In this document: piece by piece, positions 25,764 to 33,756 of the stretch
Numbering within the stretch: the first letter of the stretch is position 1
Layout of the letters: each line of letters begins with the position of its first letter
The notes under the pieces: model-generated
What the model saw: only the letters and a program-made list of their open reading frames with translations
Told to the model about the DNA's origin: nothing
Databases searched by the model: none
Made by a program: the position numbers and the translations under genes
Assembly (NCBI GenBank): GCA_022822185.1
Contig: JAJECE010000098.1
Location: 1 to 48,825 of the forward strand
Reading direction: 5' to 3'
Source: Rhodothermales bacterium
GTDB lineage: Bacteria > Bacteroidota > Rhodothermia > Rhodothermales > Bin80
Length of the DNA stretch: 48,825 nt

Positions 25764-26123
25764 TTATCTACCAAGCAATTCTTTGTATACCCACATGAAA
25801 TACTCTATGTCATCAATGATGAGAATCTTCCCACGAAACCCATGCCCTGCAAATAAAGATGCTATTCCCATGGTTTGCACTTCTGTTGAACCCCAGTATT
25901 TTTTGTTCCCATCTTTACAATTGTTCACCCTGAATTTAAGGTTTTGGACATGCGAATGATTAAGCCACCAGGTAAAATCGTATACACTACGCCTAAAACC
26001 TTGGCCATCTGCAAAAGTGGTTCGTTTCTCGGTCATCCTGAACAAATGGTTGATCATTGTAAGACCGTAGTGGAGAATCCCCAATTCCAGTTCCGGGGGG
26101 CCGAATTCTCTTATGGTGACCAA
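25764..26123 (-). CDS. Hypothetical protein (119 residues), first gene of the minus-strand cassette
   Basis: No family is recognised. The protein has aromatic-rich stretches (YDFTWWLNHSHV) and a C-terminal hydrophobic strand GKILIIDDIEYFMWV. The next gene downstream, now a pseudogene, begins within a few bases of its stop. All four genes of the cassette are therefore likely co-transcribed. It may be complete, because a separate gene (sce7726-like) ends 55 bases upstream in the same orientation. The function is unknown. Confidence 0.5.
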   Translation of the reverse strand: MVTIREFGPPELELGILHYGLTMINHLFRMTEKRTTFADGQGFRRSVYDFTWWLNHSHVQNLKFRVNNCKDGNKKYWGSTEVQTMGIASLFAGHGFRGKILIIDDIEYFMWVYKELLGR

Positions 26124-26178
26124 TATAGTTCAGGAAAAGTAAATCAAACTAACCTAACCCGCTGGAAGACCGTTACGA

Positions 26179-26790
26179 TTAATCATCATATTTCAACGGT
26201 GGTAGATCAACTCTCCAATGCTCTCGATTCACCATAGCAATTTTAATCAGTCTGGTTAATTCATCTTCAGACACTTTTTCAACTAGTAGCTTGTATAGTT
26301 TGGTGCGGGACGCGCGAAGACTCGCTGGGCGAGTGTCATAGTTTGAAAGAATATCTATAACTTCGCTGCGCCACAGGAGGTGTGCAAGAATGAATGGATC
26401 TACAGAAGGATTTCTCTCAGCCCTTCGCACATCTCTCAGAACAATCTGACCTCTTAAATCAACCTGGACCTCCTTCAGACCACACCATGCGGGTATCATT
26501 TCGATGGTGGACTTTAAGTGCTTAGTTGCCACAATCAATGTTAGTCTATGTAATGCTTGGGCATAAATCTTCATTTGGCCTTTTAATCGATCAAGGCGGT
26601 CTCGCTCGCTTTTGATTTCGTACCCATGAAATTCATCACCTATCACGGTTACATCCACGCGTCTCTTTGCGTGAGCCAGCCCAAGTTCGTGAATCACTAA
26701 CTCGCCAGTATCATTAGTGTGTATTCCTGAGCATCCCCCAAATAAGATGTTCCGGATACCAGGATCAAGAATGCTTGAAGTTTGAATCAC
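26179..26790 (-). CDS. sce7726-family PD-(D/E)XK-like protein
   Basis: This 203-residue protein has a recognisable nuclease-fold core. E34 lies in VIHELG, D46 in RRVDVTVIG, and E58-I-K60 in YEIKSERDRLDRL, the order expected of PD-(D/E)XK enzymes. The run VDVTVIGDEFHGYEIKSE matches the sce7726 family, found beside beta-family proteins in variable genome regions. That agrees with the broken beta gene at 23861. Catalytic activity is likely but undemonstrated. The C-terminal helical half (residues 130-203) may bind a partner. It is transcribed in the same direction as the cassette below, 55 bases upstream of it. Confidence 0.75.
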   Translation of the reverse strand: MIQTSSILDPGIRNILFGGCSGIHTNDTGELVIHELGLAHAKRRVDVTVIGDEFHGYEIKSERDRLDRLKGQMKIYAQALHRLTLIVATKHLKSTIEMIPAWCGLKEVQVDLRGQIVLRDVRRAERNPSVDPFILAHLLWRSEVIDILSNYDTRPASLRASRTKLYKLLVEKVSEDELTRLIKIAMVNREHWRVDLPPLKYDD

Positions 26791-27399
26791 TTGATTGAGC
26801 GCAGGTTAAAACTGGAAGTAAGAACTTCTAATTGCAGGGGGCAGTGTGTTGAATTTGAGTGCTCAGAAAAAAACTTGGATAGTAAAAGAGCGAAGCCGCA
26901 TTCCAACTTCAATCAGTTATTTTTACGGTTGAATTTCATTGCATGGCCTAGTCCAATTCCAATATCCATACCAAGGAAGTCATTCCTCTTCTATTTGATG
27001 AACAGAGATATACCCATATCGTCTGTACTACCAGCGTTTCAAGGGGGATGCACGAAATGATCTTCCCAACGAGGTCATCCAGGTCTCAGTAGACTGAATA
27101 TTTCTCTTGCGAGGATATGTCTATCCACGGGGATGATATTTTGGCCCGCAGGCATACTAGCACATAGCGACATTCGCTGTACGGGATAAAGATTCCATTA
27201 TACAGAAGCAGTTGCATTCGCGTCTTTGGCTGGACTCTATCGTGAGAGTCTCGTCCAGCACAAGTTACTCATCCGACCCACAATATACCGAAAATTAAGT
27301 TAAGTTGGCCTCATTCTGCTACGATTACGATGGCCTTTTTTTTTGAGCCCATAAAATGGATCATTTACCGTCAGTGTAGATTCAGATTGAATTTGCCAT
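26791..27399. other. Intergenic stretch without recognised gene
   Basis: These 609 bases lie between the divergent sce7726-like and NurA-like genes. Small frames are present but none resembles a known protein. A run of nine T occurs near 27335-27343. The stretch may hold promoters for both neighbours and remains of deleted genes, such as the HerA helicase that normally accompanies NurA. Confidence 0.4.
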
Positions 27400-28308
27400 T
27401 TGGCTCGGCCCAATTTCCGCTGCTATTTTGTGGGGTATGGGTCGGGGCATTTCGGCGGAGAAACTCTTGCGGAAACCCGGCATGCTCTCTTAGGGAGTAC
27501 AAACAATCTACGTACGATCAAGTGTCCTAATATTCTTTGCAAATCAAAGCCCGCTACTCCCGGTCCAGGTCAAATGAGGTCAAGATATGAAGAGTGTAAG
27601 TCTGATGTTTTTCTGTCGGATGCTTTACGCGCACAAGAGATCTTCAGTGATGAAGAGTCCTGCGGTGACGCTCATGGTCGCATCCGTCACGCGTTGGAGA
27701 TTCTTTGCTTGATGAATCTGTTGCGGGGGCTCGCAAAAACCGAGAAGGGGCAAGCTGCTTTGGGGAACATCGCATTTGTACTTGATGGGCCGCTGGCCGC
27801 TTTTGGTACAATCGCTGTACTGCAGGCGGGAATTCTTCGGGAACTGAGAAGAATCGAAAAGTTGCTATGGCCGAACCACCTTCTGGTGATGTCTGCCGTT
27901 AAGATGGGATCTTTTGTACAGTACTTCGCAGAATTGGATGAAGCTCCAGAACCAAATTCCCGGATTCCATTGGACACGGCATTCCTTCCTGATGATGCCT
28001 ACATCCGGGAGAATATCGTTCCAGGGGCTACAAACCAACCGTGGGGTAAGATCACCTATTTTGGGAGACCACTAATAGTTAAGACCCATGACGGCCAGAG
28101 ATTGTTTCTCAATCTTGTACAGCCGGAGGCTGATCCTCCTCTAACCAATGCTTCCTCTCCAGTTGTGCTGAATGAAGCTATTGCCATAGCAGAGCACCTT
28201 GGTATAGGGCGCAATGAGTTTCTTCCGCTTCGGCGAGCCCATGCGAAGGCAGCTATTCCGCTTCGGATAGGTAAAGCTATCATTGAGAGCTTAGCAAGAG
28301 CAAAATGA
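27400..28308 (+). CDS. NurA-like nuclease-domain protein
   Basis: This frame is about 302 residues from a TTG at 27400; an in-frame ATG lies at 27574. Features match the NurA 5'-3' nuclease domain: the aspartate strand FVLDGPLAAFG, the VKMGSFVQYF segment, KITYFGRP followed by a strand of basic and hydrophobic residues, and the C-terminal LPLRRAHAKAAIPLRIG helix. NurA works with the HerA ATPase in DNA-end processing and in some defence systems. No HerA is in the window. The stop overlaps the methyltransferase ATG by four bases, so the two act from one mRNA. The first NurA motif is not obvious, so the N-terminus could be truncated or divergent. Confidence 0.55.
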   Translation: MARPNFRCYFVGYGSGHFGGETLAETRHALLGSTNNLRTIKCPNILCKSKPATPGPGQMRSRYEECKSDVFLSDALRAQEIFSDEESCGDAHGRIRHALEILCLMNLLRGLAKTEKGQAALGNIAFVLDGPLAAFGTIAVLQAGILRELRRIEKLLWPNHLLVMSAVKMGSFVQYFAELDEAPEPNSRIPLDTAFLPDDAYIRENIVPGATNQPWGKITYFGRPLIVKTHDGQRLFLNLVQPEADPPLTNASSPVVLNEAIAIAEHLGIGRNEFLPLRRAHAKAAIPLRIGKAIIESLARAK

Positions 28309-29447
28309 CTACCCACGGAATCTCTAGACTTCCTTGGCCAGCGAGCACTGCAGAACATAGATGGTATGGCCTTGGACGTTATTATGCAATGTTTCCAGCT
28401 CCATTTGTCACAAATGCACTCACAGAATTCACATGCCCTGATGATATGGTGATGGATCCCTTCTCGGGTAGGGGGAATGCACCATTCTTGGCTGCGGCCA
28501 TGGGAAGACCGTCCATTTCGATAGATATTCTTCCCATTGCATGGCTATTTACCGTGGCTAAACTTAAACCGTCACAGAATGCAGACGATGTGCTCTCTCG
28601 TCTTCAAGATATACGACGGGCTGTGCGGCCTCATGATTGTAGGGCCAGAAGCGAATTTGAGAAAATGGCTTGGTCTTCAATCATTCGTGGTTTTCTCCGT
28701 GCAGCCCGCCGAGAATTAAATTGGAAAGAGTCCAGCGTAGATCAAACCCTGATGGCATTTATTGCCCTTCATATGCAGGACAGTACTCCAAGCGGCCTGT
28801 CCAATCGACTTTCTCCTACCGTCGCCCACTCGCCATCATATGCCGTGCAATGGTGGGCGAAGCAAGGATTGCTGGATCCACCTCAGACGGACCCAGTAGC
28901 TTTTCTCACTAAACGGATTCAACGAAGATATGCTTTCGGAGTCCCCAATCTTGCTTACTCTACGACTAAACTGGGTGATGCCAGAACAGAATTAGAGGTG
29001 ATGTCCAGCCAGAGTGTCAGGTTGCTTATTACATCCCCGCCGTATCATGGTGTGACGGACTATTGGAATGACCAATGGATTCGTTTATGGCTCCTTGGAG
29101 CAGATATGCACAAGGACTGGAAGCGTACGCAGAAACACTCTCATCTAGGCAGCTACCGTGAATTGATAGAAGGTGTCTTCGCACAAGCGAAGAGACATGT
29201 TCGTGAAGATGGCGTGGTTATTGTCCGTTGCGGTGATAAACCAACCACGGCCGATACCTGTAGGGAAGCAATCAAGTCCATGTGGCCCAGATGGGAGATT
29301 TTTGAACGACGAAGCGAAGTCACCAGACGTGGAAAGGCAAGCGGTTATGGTCACGAGAGCAAGACGATCTATGAAGTGGATATTATTTCCGCCCCAGAAG
29401 AACTTTCCGACAGGGCCCGGTCATGGGCTGTAAATCCCGCGCTCTAA
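28305..29447 (+). CDS. DNA methyltransferase (N4-cytosine/N6-adenine type)
   Basis: This 380-residue protein has the SAM-binding motif I DPFSGRG at residues 51-57 and the catalytic motif IV SPPY at 244-247 (LLITSPPYHGVTDYWNDQW). SPPY is usual for N4-cytosine enzymes. The order motif I, about 190 residues, then motif IV places a putative target-recognition region between them. It is translationally coupled to the NurA-like gene (ATGA), so the pair may be a modification/nuclease module, with the methylase marking self DNA. No conventional restriction enzyme or specificity subunit is adjacent. The recognition sequence is unknown. Confidence 0.82.
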   Translation: MTTHGISRLPWPASTAEHRWYGLGRYYAMFPAPFVTNALTEFTCPDDMVMDPFSGRGNAPFLAAAMGRPSISIDILPIAWLFTVAKLKPSQNADDVLSRLQDIRRAVRPHDCRARSEFEKMAWSSIIRGFLRAARRELNWKESSVDQTLMAFIALHMQDSTPSGLSNRLSPTVAHSPSYAVQWWAKQGLLDPPQTDPVAFLTKRIQRRYAFGVPNLAYSTTKLGDARTELEVMSSQSVRLLITSPPYHGVTDYWNDQWIRLWLLGADMHKDWKRTQKHSHLGSYRELIEGVFAQAKRHVREDGVVIVRCGDKPTTADTCREAIKSMWPRWEIFERRSEVTRRGKASGYGHESKTIYEVDIISAPEELSDRARSWAVNPAL

Positions 29448-29774
29448 TCATAGGAACCTGTCACAACCATCCGCTTATTCATCGGACGTTTAAGTACCGG
29501 TATATCGGAATCCAAGTATATCATTCGAGGTTCTTACAAAAATAATAATCCAGACTAAAAAGCACTCTTGGGTGTACTCAGGTGAACAAAAACCATCAAA
29601 ATTAAGGGTTTTGCTAGAGGCTTATTGGAGTTCCTTGTAGATACTCTGCGCTACAGGTCACCGATGCTCAAAATAACACTGCAGGATCGGGGCGGATATT
29701 GATTATGCCAGCGGTCACTCTGGACTCATAGGTTTGGATGGTATTGATTTAGCCGTTTCGCAGAAGCGGGGAAA
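29448..29774. other. Intergenic stretch, nothing recognised
   Basis: These 327 bases lie between the convergent methyltransferase and the minus-strand membrane-protein gene. I see no gene, no clear hairpin with a T-run and no repeat. Confidence 0.4.
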
Positions 29775-30149
29775 TCAAGAATCCTTGAACATTTTTCTCA
29801 TCCCTTTGACGAATATCGGGAGATTTCGGGCCAGAAAGAAGATCGCTACCGCCGGAGCCAGAAATTCCAACCTCCCCTTTTCCAGTGAAAGCCTGTACAG
29901 TTCCGTAATGATCTCAATCGTACTATCTTCCCGTGGTCTTACGATATCAATCAGGAAAACAATCCCAAGGGCAACGATAATGACCTTTTTAGCTAAACTG
30001 TAGAGGGTGTCACTCCAGTGCTGGACCTTTTCATGCTGATCTGCTTGTGGTTTGTATTCAGGATTCGCCCTAACTTCAGAAGCTGTATCTTGAAGAAGCG
30101 CTCCAGATGTTTTTTTCTCTTCAGGTTGTTCGTTGCGGGGGTCATCCAT
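29775..30149 (-). CDS. Small two-helix membrane protein, candidate toxin of a Panacea pair
   Basis: This 124-residue protein has a charged 50-residue N-terminus, a hydrophobic segment at about 55-71 (VIIVALGIVFLIDIV), a short loop and a second hydrophobic segment at about 96-110 (FLAPAVAIFFLARNL). It is otherwise unrecognised. Its start overlaps the end of the Panacea-domain gene by eight bases, the tight antitoxin-toxin arrangement. Panacea-domain antitoxins are known to pair with many unrelated toxins, including membrane-active ones. A toxin role is therefore a reasonable inference from context and topology, not from sequence homology. Confidence 0.6.
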   Translation of the reverse strand: MDDPRNEQPEEKKTSGALLQDTASEVRANPEYKPQADQHEKVQHWSDTLYSLAKKVIIVALGIVFLIDIVRPREDSTIEIITELYRLSLEKGRLEFLAPAVAIFFLARNLPIFVKGMRKMFKDS

Positions 30150-30729
30150 CGTTTCTTTGGGTCTCCTCTTTGTTTATTAGTTCCAAGAAATGCTCATAGA
30201 TTAAAGCATCATCTATCTCCGCTTTATAGCCATGTTTCCTGACAGTTTCAAACCATGGAGTGCCTGGTTTGTGCGTCAGTGCCACCATTTCATTCGGTGG
30301 TAATGACTTATAACGCCTCCAGACAATCCCCATCAGTTTACGAAGGGCCGTACCTTCTGCAAGGTTCCAACTGAAAAAATTATTTTTATCATAGTCATAT
30401 TCCAAGATTTTTTCGTTCACCGGCTTACTGCCATATCGTTTTAATTGGTGATACAAGGACGGAATAACAGGTCCAAATTGCCAAGCCTCAATGCGATCAT
30501 AGAATAATTTTACGTTAGTATAGCCCATCACCCTTCCGTAAGCAAAGTATACCAGTTTCTGCATAGACAGGTTGGTAAGTTTGATTTTATCTTTTCTGGA
30601 CTGCTCAATAAAATAATTGGCGATAGCACTGACATCGGTGAACGGGTCAATCTTTTCCTTGTGTTCAGGAGAAGAATGGGCAGTATTTGGCATGACATCT
30701 GACATTTTCCTATAAAGGTCTGCTTGCAA
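30142..30729 (-). CDS. Panacea/SocA-like (DUF4065) antitoxin-domain protein
   Basis: This 195-residue protein may start at M1, M8 or M12. The domain spans about residues 35-160 and shows the family landmarks: ANYFIEQS, then KLVYFAYGRVMGY, the IEAWQFGPVIPSLYHQLKRY block and LTHKPGTPW near the end. In characterised systems this domain is an antitoxin (SocA, PanA) neutralising the product of the neighbouring gene. The neighbour here is a small membrane protein whose start it overlaps. The N-terminal 30 residues are polar and variable, as expected outside the domain. Confidence 0.85.
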   Translation of the reverse strand: MQADLYRKMSDVMPNTAHSSPEHKEKIDPFTDVSAIANYFIEQSRKDKIKLTNLSMQKLVYFAYGRVMGYTNVKLFYDRIEAWQFGPVIPSLYHQLKRYGSKPVNEKILEYDYDKNNFFSWNLAEGTALRKLMGIVWRRYKSLPPNEMVALTHKPGTPWFETVRKHGYKAEIDDALIYEHFLELINKEETQRNDG

Positions 30730-31579
30730 AATCCAGGTTCATATTCAAGGATTGTATCAATGACTGGCAAGTCTGCTCGTTGATCTCAAGGTATTGGACA
30801 ATAAGCACACGGATATGCCGGTAACATACCCAAAGATAAGGGCTGGAGTTTTACCGTGTGTCCCCGTACCAATATCGTCCTGAGCGGGGGCAATTCGTTC
30901 TGCCAATAGATCCAACATGATTCGGTTGCCATTCACGGATAGATTGAATGCTATTTGTAACCAATCATCATCGCACAAAGCACAGAGATGCTTTTCCTTT
31001 AAGCGAAGCTTCCAGGATGACCATTCCTGTCGTAAGACTGATCATGCCAGAGAAGTTCTTGGTAACAATCGCATCCGCAAGGGAAGGTGGTATCCATGAA
31101 TTGCTGATTGGAGGAAATAGCATGAACTACAAATTTGCATGTTGTGTGATCAACCACAATCATACAGACTTACGCATCACTGGATCTATCGTTCCGCCTC
31201 ATGCGGCAGAGTGAATCGTCATCATAACATAAGGGAGGCTTCCGGCGGGTCCCCGTCCAGCAGTGCAAATACCAACTTCCGGCTGGTGGGCAGTCACCAT
31301 CTGAACGAGCACGGATAGGGTGACCCACCCATCAAGAACCCGAAATCTTCCAGTTATGGCGCATCCATGAGGTGTTCTGTAGGGGGTGCTCCGAGGATAT
31401 GCAGCAGTATCCGATCCCCCATTCACCCAATCCCCTCTCGGGGATGCCATTTTGCCTCCAGAGGCCTCATTTTTGAGCATAAATCAGGCCGGTAAAAATT
31501 TTTTCAGGTATGCAAGCGCTTCCATTGAAACCAACTTCCAAAACATCGTAAACGGGGGCTCATTAATCTTCTTAATCTC
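30730..31579. other. Long stretch without recognised gene
   Basis: These 850 bases separate the toxin-antitoxin pair from the CBM48 gene. Short overlapping frames occur on both strands at 30757-31480, but none has a recognisable domain. The part at 31230-31480 is G+C richer and resembles degraded coding sequence, but I cannot name it. Confidence 0.4.
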
Positions 31580-31879
31580 ATGATTCTCAAAAAAATCAGT
31601 CCCAAAGGACGCTCGGTGCGTGTCACCTTCGAACTCCCTCTGGAGGAAGCCCAGTACAGTGCCAACATTGTTGGAAGTTTCAATGACTGGGATACGACAG
31701 AGCATCCGATGAAACGGAATGATCGCAAAGGTGTCTGGACCAAGGCGCTCTCGTTCAAGCCGGGTACCCAGATCGAATTCCGCTACTTTATTGACGGCCA
31801 TAAATGGCACAATGAGCCGCAGGCCGACGCGTATGCACCGAATCCGCACTATTCCGATAACAGCGTGCTGGCACTTTAG
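31580..31879 (+). CDS. Stand-alone CBM48 (isoamylase/AMPK early-set) domain protein
   Basis: This 99-residue protein consists of one early-set domain of the glycogen-binding CBM48 type. It has the NIVGSFNDWD core, the KRNDRKGVWTKAL strand and the RYFIDGHKWHNEP end, which are the hallmarks of the AMPK-beta/isoamylase N-terminal module. Such short proteins bind alpha-glucans and may regulate glycogen enzymes. It is convergent with the spmB gene, with their stop codons overlapping. Nothing of glycogen metabolism is nearby except the distant polyphosphate glucokinase. Confidence 0.85.
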   Translation: MILKKISPKGRSVRVTFELPLEEAQYSANIVGSFNDWDTTEHPMKRNDRKGVWTKALSFKPGTQIEFRYFIDGHKWHNEPQADAYAPNPHYSDNSVLAL

Positions 31880-32418
31880 CCAAACAGGAACAGGACGACG
31901 TAGACGGCGGCAATCATTGCGAATATATCTGCAATGAGCCCCGCCGGAACAGCGTGCCGCGTTTTGCGGATATTTACGGCACCAAAGTAGACCGCAATCA
32001 CATAAAAGGTGGTTTCGGTGGAGCCGAACATGGTGGCAGCCATTTTGACGAAGATGGAATCTTCACCAAACTGACTGATCATGTCCAGGACAATTCCGAC
32101 CGATCCGGATCCGGTCAGCGGGCGGACGATCCCCATAGGGATCACCTCCGCAGGGATGCCGATCAGCCCAACGACAGGGCGAAGGAGATCGGTCAGGAAG
32201 TCCATTGCGCCGCTGGCGCGAAACATTCCGATTGCGAACAGGATCGCAATCAGGTAGGGGATGATCATGACCGCAACATGGAACCCCTCTTTGGCTCCGT
32301 CAACAAAGACCTCGTACACACGAACCTTGCGGATCATGCCGTAGAGCGGGAAACCGACCAGGATGGCCGGCAATACCAGTGCGGATGCGTAATCCAGAAA
32401 TAACTGTACGATATTCAT
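31876..32418 (-). CDS. spmB: Spore maturation protein B-like membrane protein
   Basis: This 180-residue integral membrane protein with about five helices and a nucleoside-recognition (Gate) domain matches SpmB. It has the PLTGSGSVGIVLDM motif and the FGSTETTFYVIAVYFG motif. SpmA/SpmB occur in many non-sporulating bacteria, where the role is unclear; transport across the inner membrane is suspected. The start overlaps the spmA stop by four bases (ATGA). It is the last gene of a six-gene minus-strand operon. Confidence 0.88.
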   Translation of the reverse strand: MNIVQLFLDYASALVLPAILVGFPLYGMIRKVRVYEVFVDGAKEGFHVAVMIIPYLIAILFAIGMFRASGAMDFLTDLLRPVVGLIGIPAEVIPMGIVRPLTGSGSVGIVLDMISQFGEDSIFVKMAATMFGSTETTFYVIAVYFGAVNIRKTRHAVPAGLIADIFAMIAAVYVVLFLFG

Positions 32419-33359
32419 GATGTCACCTCACGGTAGCGTTTGAGCCGTCCTAAAAGTTTGACCGCCGTAATGCCTACAATCAGAGAGAGGCCGGTCGTAA
32501 TCAGGATGGAGAAAAACAGCTGGTTAATTTGCAGTCCCATGATGGCAACCAGCGTGACCGGGGGCAGGATCTGAACACTGGCGGTGTTCATGGTAAGCAG
32601 CATGACCATCGGATCGGTTGCGGTATCTTCGGTTTCGTTGAGCGTCTGAAGTTCCTGCATGGCCTTGATGCCGAGGGGGGTGGCTGCGTTGCCCATCCCC
32701 AGCATGTTTGCAGAAAGGTTCAGGACGATGAGTCCCAAGGCGGGATGATCTTTGGGGACTTTCGGGAAGAGTGGCCGAATGAGCGGCTGGGTAAACCGGA
32801 CCAGTGCCTGGAGCATACCGGATGCCTCTGCGATTTTGAGGAGCCCCATCCACAATCCTAGACCTCCGATCAGGCCAAGGGCCAGTGTGACCGCTGTTCT
32901 TGCAAAATCCAGTGCGGCACCGGCAATTGCATTCATTTTGACCCAGCGTACGGGGCGGAACGTAATGGCGGTCTGCCATTCGGTGCCGGCAGGGATGCCC
33001 TGCAGAGCACCTCGGCAGTCTTCCTGCCCTGTTTCCTGACAGATTGTTTGCAGAGGTTCCGTAAGTGAGGCTTCCTCTGCAAAACGAAGTTCTCGCCCGG
33101 CGGAGGTTTGCAGCAGTACGCCGGGCCAGGTATTGCCGGTCATGGTGCTGTCGCCGTAGTGGGCTGCGAGATCGGTTCCCGATAGCTGCACCTCTACGTA
33201 TTGTCGACGGGTATCGGCATGGTACTCCTCCTCAAATATAATCGTAACAGGGAGCGGGGTGCCGTTACGGTAGGTGTCTTGCACAAAGTCAGTGATATCG
33301 CTTGTCAGAGCGAAGACCAGACTTAAGACAATCAGTCCACCCCAGATATAATTCAACAT
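32415..33359 (-). CDS. spmA: Spore maturation protein A-like membrane protein
   Basis: This 314-residue protein starts at MLNYIWGG (33359). A longer frame to 33470 adds unconserved residues that run into the upstream gene. It has helices at both ends and about 90 extra residues between the first helix and the nucleoside-recognition domain that are predicted to be soluble and may face the periplasm. The conserved block NMLGMGNAATPLGIKAM and the MLLTMNTASVQILPPV segment identify SpmA. It is coupled to spmB by an ATGA overlap and lies four bases after the cytochrome gene. The function in a Gram-negative bacterium is uncertain. Confidence 0.88.
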   Translation of the reverse strand: MLNYIWGGLIVLSLVFALTSDITDFVQDTYRNGTPLPVTIIFEEEYHADTRRQYVEVQLSGTDLAAHYGDSTMTGNTWPGVLLQTSAGRELRFAEEASLTEPLQTICQETGQEDCRGALQGIPAGTEWQTAITFRPVRWVKMNAIAGAALDFARTAVTLALGLIGGLGLWMGLLKIAEASGMLQALVRFTQPLIRPLFPKVPKDHPALGLIVLNLSANMLGMGNAATPLGIKAMQELQTLNETEDTATDPMVMLLTMNTASVQILPPVTLVAIMGLQINQLFFSILITTGLSLIVGITAVKLLGRLKRYREVTS

Positions 33360-33363
33360 CGAT

Positions 33364-33756
33364 TCAGGGGCCGGGTGAGGTAGAGGATGCTCCCTCGGCG
33401 GGAGGGATGAGCAGGATCGTTTCCATATTGCGTAGGCTAAGGGTTGTATTGGGGGTAAGCAGGTTTGCACGTTTGAGAAGCCATGCAGTCACATTCAGAT
33501 AGTCCTCATCCGAGAGTACTCCTCCTGCATTATAGGGCATCTGCTGCTGATTATAGGTATAAAGCCGTGCGGCGGTGAGCCGGGAGGCAAGGACTGCGCG
33601 GGTCAGGCGCGGGCCGGTTCCAGGAACCTCGTGACAACTCTGACAATAGGTGACATAGATTCTGCTGCCGAGGTTTTGCTGTAACCCGGGATCCGGTTTT
33701 GAGCCGCCGCAAGCGGCGAGCAGGACAGTTGCCAGTACGAACATCATGCGCATCAC
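33364..33756 (-). CDS. c-type cytochrome lipoprotein
   Basis: This 130-residue exported monohaem cytochrome has a signal peptide with lipobox LLAAC (C16). The haem site C38-Q-S-C41-H42 lies in YCQSCHEVPG, and a probable axial methionine is M73 (QQQMPYNAGG). It overlaps the stop of the molybdoenzyme gene by four bases. It is therefore the likely electron acceptor of that enzyme, as SorB is for SorA in sulfite dehydrogenases. It is predicted to be membrane-anchored on the periplasmic side. Confidence 0.88.
   Translation of the reverse strand: MMRMMFVLATVLLAACGGSKPDPGLQQNLGSRIYVTYCQSCHEVPGTGPRLTRAVLASRLTAARLYTYNQQQMPYNAGGVLSDEDYLNVTAWLLKRANLLTPNTTLSLRNMETILLIPPAEGASSTSPGP

Noticed and set aside
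26782-27060. Open frame of 92 codons after the sce7726-like gene
   Set aside because: No domain, low-complexity composition and no coupling with neighbours; treated as intergenic.
31199-31480. Minus-strand frame of 93 codons
   Set aside because: It overlaps other frames of equal quality and has no recognisable motif, so it is left as part of an unexplained interval.
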